From Polaribacter vadi (lineage in GTDB: Bacteria > Bacteroidota > Bacteroidia > Flavobacteriales > Flavobacteriaceae): DNA of 64,000 nt. Below the pieces are notes generated by a model. That model worked only from the letters and a program-made list of their open reading frames with translations, searched no databases and was not told where the DNA came from. A program made the translations under genes and the position numbers. This document shows, in pieces, positions 61,820 through 64,000 of the stretch. Positions within the stretch are counted from its first letter, which is position 1, and every line of letters begins with the position of its first letter. Where the stretch lies: NCBI RefSeq assembly GCF_001761365.1, contig NZ_CP017477.1, forward strand, positions 1,796,501-1,860,500, written 5' to 3'.

Positions 61820-64000
61820 TTAATGTATTACATTTTTACTCTTTAATAACGTAGTTATTTGACGATATAAAAATATGTTTATCATATAAAATTTTTCGTT
61901 ATCCATCGTTAACAATCCGTTTTCGAAAAGTGCGTGTACAATGTTTTTTGTTTGTTGCTCATTTAAGTTAGAAAGCTCTACAATATCTTGGAGCGACAAT
62001 CTTTCTTGCAATAAAATACTATTCAAAAATAACAGCTTTACAGGTGCTAACTTATTTAAAAATGAAGTATCTATCGTTTTTAAAGAACGCATATAAATGG
62101 TACTTCCAGAAACTTTTACAGTAGAACGAATCCAATACATAAAAGCAATTCTAAAGTTGCTCTGTGCAATTTTATTAATGTCGCTAAAAAATTCTTCTTT
62201 TAAAATTTCTTGTTGAACTTCTTCTGGAGATTTTAAAAACTTACTCGATAAATAAGCAACAGGTGGCTGTTCAAAATGCAAATTATAACCACTAATTTTA
62301 TGTCTTTTTATCAACGCTTCTTTCATGGTTTCTTTATCCATTTCTAACATTTGAATGTTAAAAGCAAAAAGTTCTGAAATTTGAATGGATTTATCTAAAT
62401 ATTGAAATGCATATTTTGCTGAAGTAACAATCCAAAAAACACTATTTTTTGTTGATGAAATTAAATTAGAAAGTTCATGCAACACATTAAAACCACCTAC
62501 TTTTCTAAAATAAAAATATTGAATATCTTCTAAAACAATCGTTCTCTTTTTTCCAGTATTAAAATACGTAATCCACTCATCTATCGTTGCTAATTCTTTT
62601 TCAAAAGAGGTGTTTAAAAATGCCATTAACTCATAAAGTTCACTAATATTTTCTTTGGTTGATAAGAAAGTTGTTTTTGATAATTTTTTATTTTTATTGA
62701 TAAAATTATGAATCAAAGAGGTTTTACCTGAACCACGTTCGCCAATAATTACTGTAGCTGCATATTGGCTTTTTTGAAAAGCATTGTAGGCATTATCTAA
62801 AGTATTTAAAGCATTTGTTCGTCCAATAAATAAAGCTTCATTCTGCAAGGTTTCTGATCTAAACAAACGCTGATATACATAAGGCAATTCATCTAACGCT
62901 TTTTCTGCTTGCTTTAAAAATTCTGACAAATCGCTAGTTACATCTGTAGGTTCTTTGTACAAACCATTTCTTAAAAGAATACTTTTTACAGAAGCCGCTG
63001 TTCTTTTGTACTTGGTTTTACCATAAAGTATGGCAACAGGAACAAAGTTTTTAACGTTATTTATTACTTTTTCTTTGAGTAATTTACTTTTTTCTATTGA
63101 TTTTGCTTTGGCAATTGCTAACCTAATTTCAGTAATATTTTCTGTATCAGTTAACTCTAAAATACTTTTATGAAACTTAGTAATACTTGGCAATAGTAAT
63201 TCACCATTAGTTGTATTTAAATTTACCAAGGTATTTTTTAACTCTTCAATTTTTTCTTCGCTTCTTTCTAAACCTTCTAGAGCTACTTTTTTTGGTGTAT
63301 TTTCTTTGGATGTATTTTCTTGAGATTCATCATCAAAAAGTGATAAAGCAGACTCTAAATTAAACTGACTTACTTGGCTTAAGGCATTAATATCTTCAAT
63401 AAAAGTAGTTACTTTTAAGTTAAGTTCTAATTTTGCTTGCTTTATTTTTGCTGCAAGACTTGGCCAACTTTGGTAAGAAACCAATTCATAAGGAGAAATA
63501 TAATTAATGGAAGATGCTACAGTTTTGGTTGTATAATCATTATCTGAACTTATAGCTCTTTTTGTTGAAAGTGTTTCTAAAACATTCAGAATATTTTCTT
63601 CAAAATCATTAATTTGTAACGGAATTTCTTGATTGGTAATTCGTGTTGTAGTTTCTTCTATAAGTTTATTAAAATTTTTACCTAAACTCTTTAGTTCGTT
63701 TACGATTGTAGCCTTTACAGCAGTTTTTGTATCTGAATTAGCAATGGAACTTTTTACGTTTGTTAGGTAATTTTTAAGAATCGTTAATTCCTTTTCAATA
63801 AGTGCTGCACGTTTTTCAATTGATTTTTCAAGTTCATTATACTTAAACATCACATGAAAAATAATCGTAAATATTTCGATATCTAACTCCCAATCGCTCT
63901 CAAAAACGCTAAATGTATTTTGCCAAAGAAGTGCATCTTTATAACTCTTTTCTATAACATCTTTTTGATATTTTGTAATATTTTGTTCTTTAAAAAAGTT
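61820..64000 (-). CDS. Large coiled-coil P-loop ATPase, 5' end outside window
   Basis: The frame is open to the right edge: about 49 further codons, protein-like throughout (ending in FESDWELDIEIFTIIFHVMF), precede the GTG at 63853, so that GTG is not the real start. The visible part (about 726 residues) is helical and coiled-coil-rich at first, then an AAA_16/STAND-like ATPase with Walker A VIIGERGSGKTSLIHNF and Walker B TIVLEDIQYFYF, then a winged-helix-like end (LSLQDIVELSNLNEQQTKNI). I cannot name the family. Its stop lies 10 bases before the MscS channel start. Confidence 0.75.
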   Translation of the reverse strand, partial: NFFKEQNITKYQKDVIEKSYKDALLWQNTFSVFESDWELDIEIFTIIFHVMFKYNELEKSIEKRAALIEKELTILKNYLTNVKSSIANSDTKTAVKATIVNELKSLGKNFNKLIEETTTRITNQEIPLQINDFEENILNVLETLSTKRAISSDNDYTTKTVASSINYISPYELVSYQSWPSLAAKIKQAKLELNLKVTTFIEDINALSQVSQFNLESALSLFDDESQENTSKENTPKKVALEGLERSEEKIEELKNTLVNLNTTNGELLLPSITKFHKSILELTDTENITEIRLAIAKAKSIEKSKLLKEKVINNVKNFVPVAILYGKTKYKRTAASVKSILLRNGLYKEPTDVTSDLSEFLKQAEKALDELPYVYQRLFRSETLQNEALFIGRTNALNTLDNAYNAFQKSQYAATVIIGERGSGKTSLIHNFINKNKKLSKTTFLSTKENISELYELMAFLNTSFEKELATIDEWITYFNTGKKRTIVLEDIQYFYFRKVGGFNVLHELSNLISSTKNSVFWIVTSAKYAFQYLDKSIQISELFAFNIQMLEMDKETMKEALIKRHKISGYNLHFEQPPVAYLSSKFLKSPEEVQQEILKEEFFSDINKIAQSNFRIAFMYWIRSTVKVSGSTIYMRSLKTIDTSFLNKLAPVKLLFLNSILLQERLSLQDIVELSNLNEQQTKNIVHALFENGLLTMDNEKFYMINIFLYRQITTLLKSKNVIH

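Noticed and set aside
63851..63853. GTG at 63853 as the start of the right-edge ATPase
   Set aside because: The frame stays open and protein-like for 49 more codons up to the window edge, so the gene is only partial here.

Overview
The window is AT-rich chromosomal DNA (about 30% GC by eye) from a marine member of the Flavobacteriaceae, closest in feel to Polaribacter or Tenacibaculum. The evidence is: a type IX secretion sorting domain and a PorT homologue; a large TonB-dependent receptor; the asnS-rpoN-porT-exbD-exbD-exbB neighbourhood; TAnnTTTG promoter boxes with few Shine-Dalgarno sites; ribosomal protein L21 with the long C-terminal tail seen in this group; and small dispersed hairpin repeats typical of flavobacteria. 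I saw no rRNA, tRNA, CRISPR array, prophage or insertion sequence. Genes are dense, and both window edges cut through a gene.

Layout. 1-2020: rhodanese-like protein (partial), TIGR04282 glycosyltransferase and purine nucleoside phosphorylase, probably the tail of an arsenosugar biosynthesis cluster. 2233-6181: pyrH, frr and an RND exporter. 6412-8181: a PAS-LuxR regulator facing an unusual membrane-anchored P-loop ATPase. 8319-15557: asnS, a toxin-antitoxin pair wedged directly in front of rpoN, a small membrane protein, then on the minus strand exbB, a membrane protein, two exbD genes and porT. 15788-26932: asparaginase, membrane zinc peptidase, TonB receptor, tRNA hydroxylase trhO, asd, a PaaE-like reductase, a LysE exporter and umuDC. 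27046-32870: SLC13 transporter, a structured intergenic element, ahcY, a phosphopantetheinyl transferase, pnuC with a NadR-like kinase, and rsmI. 32994-34463: an ECF sigma factor, an anti-sigma-like protein and a secreted double-plug protein. 34605-42769: HopJ-like protein, flavoprotein disulfide reductase, uracil-DNA glycosylase-like protein, AhpD-like protein, a secreted C-type lectin with a T9SS signal, OsmC, recJ and a hydrolase. 42792-49648: VOC protein, moaA, a split YeeE/YedE transporter, waaA and a two-component pair. 49770-54387: rplU-rpmA and a complementary pair of M16 proteins. 54777-64000: DMT transporter, metal-binding lipoprotein, a cryptic kinase-like protein, dprA, an HU/SPOR protein, a thioesterase, two MscS channels, and a large coiled-coil ATPase that runs off the right edge.

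Points most worth a second look: the UmuD homologue has lost its catalytic lysine, its cleavage-site cysteine and about 18 residues, while UmuC is intact; the 352-residue protein at 56294-57352 carries what looks like a disguised kinase catalytic core; the toxin-antitoxin operon ends three bases before rpoN; the ATPase-MscS pair at the right edge; and the phosphorylase beside the arsenosugar glycosyltransferase, which has Asp where 6-oxopurine-specific enzymes have Asn. No wholly new multigene system can be proven from this window alone.
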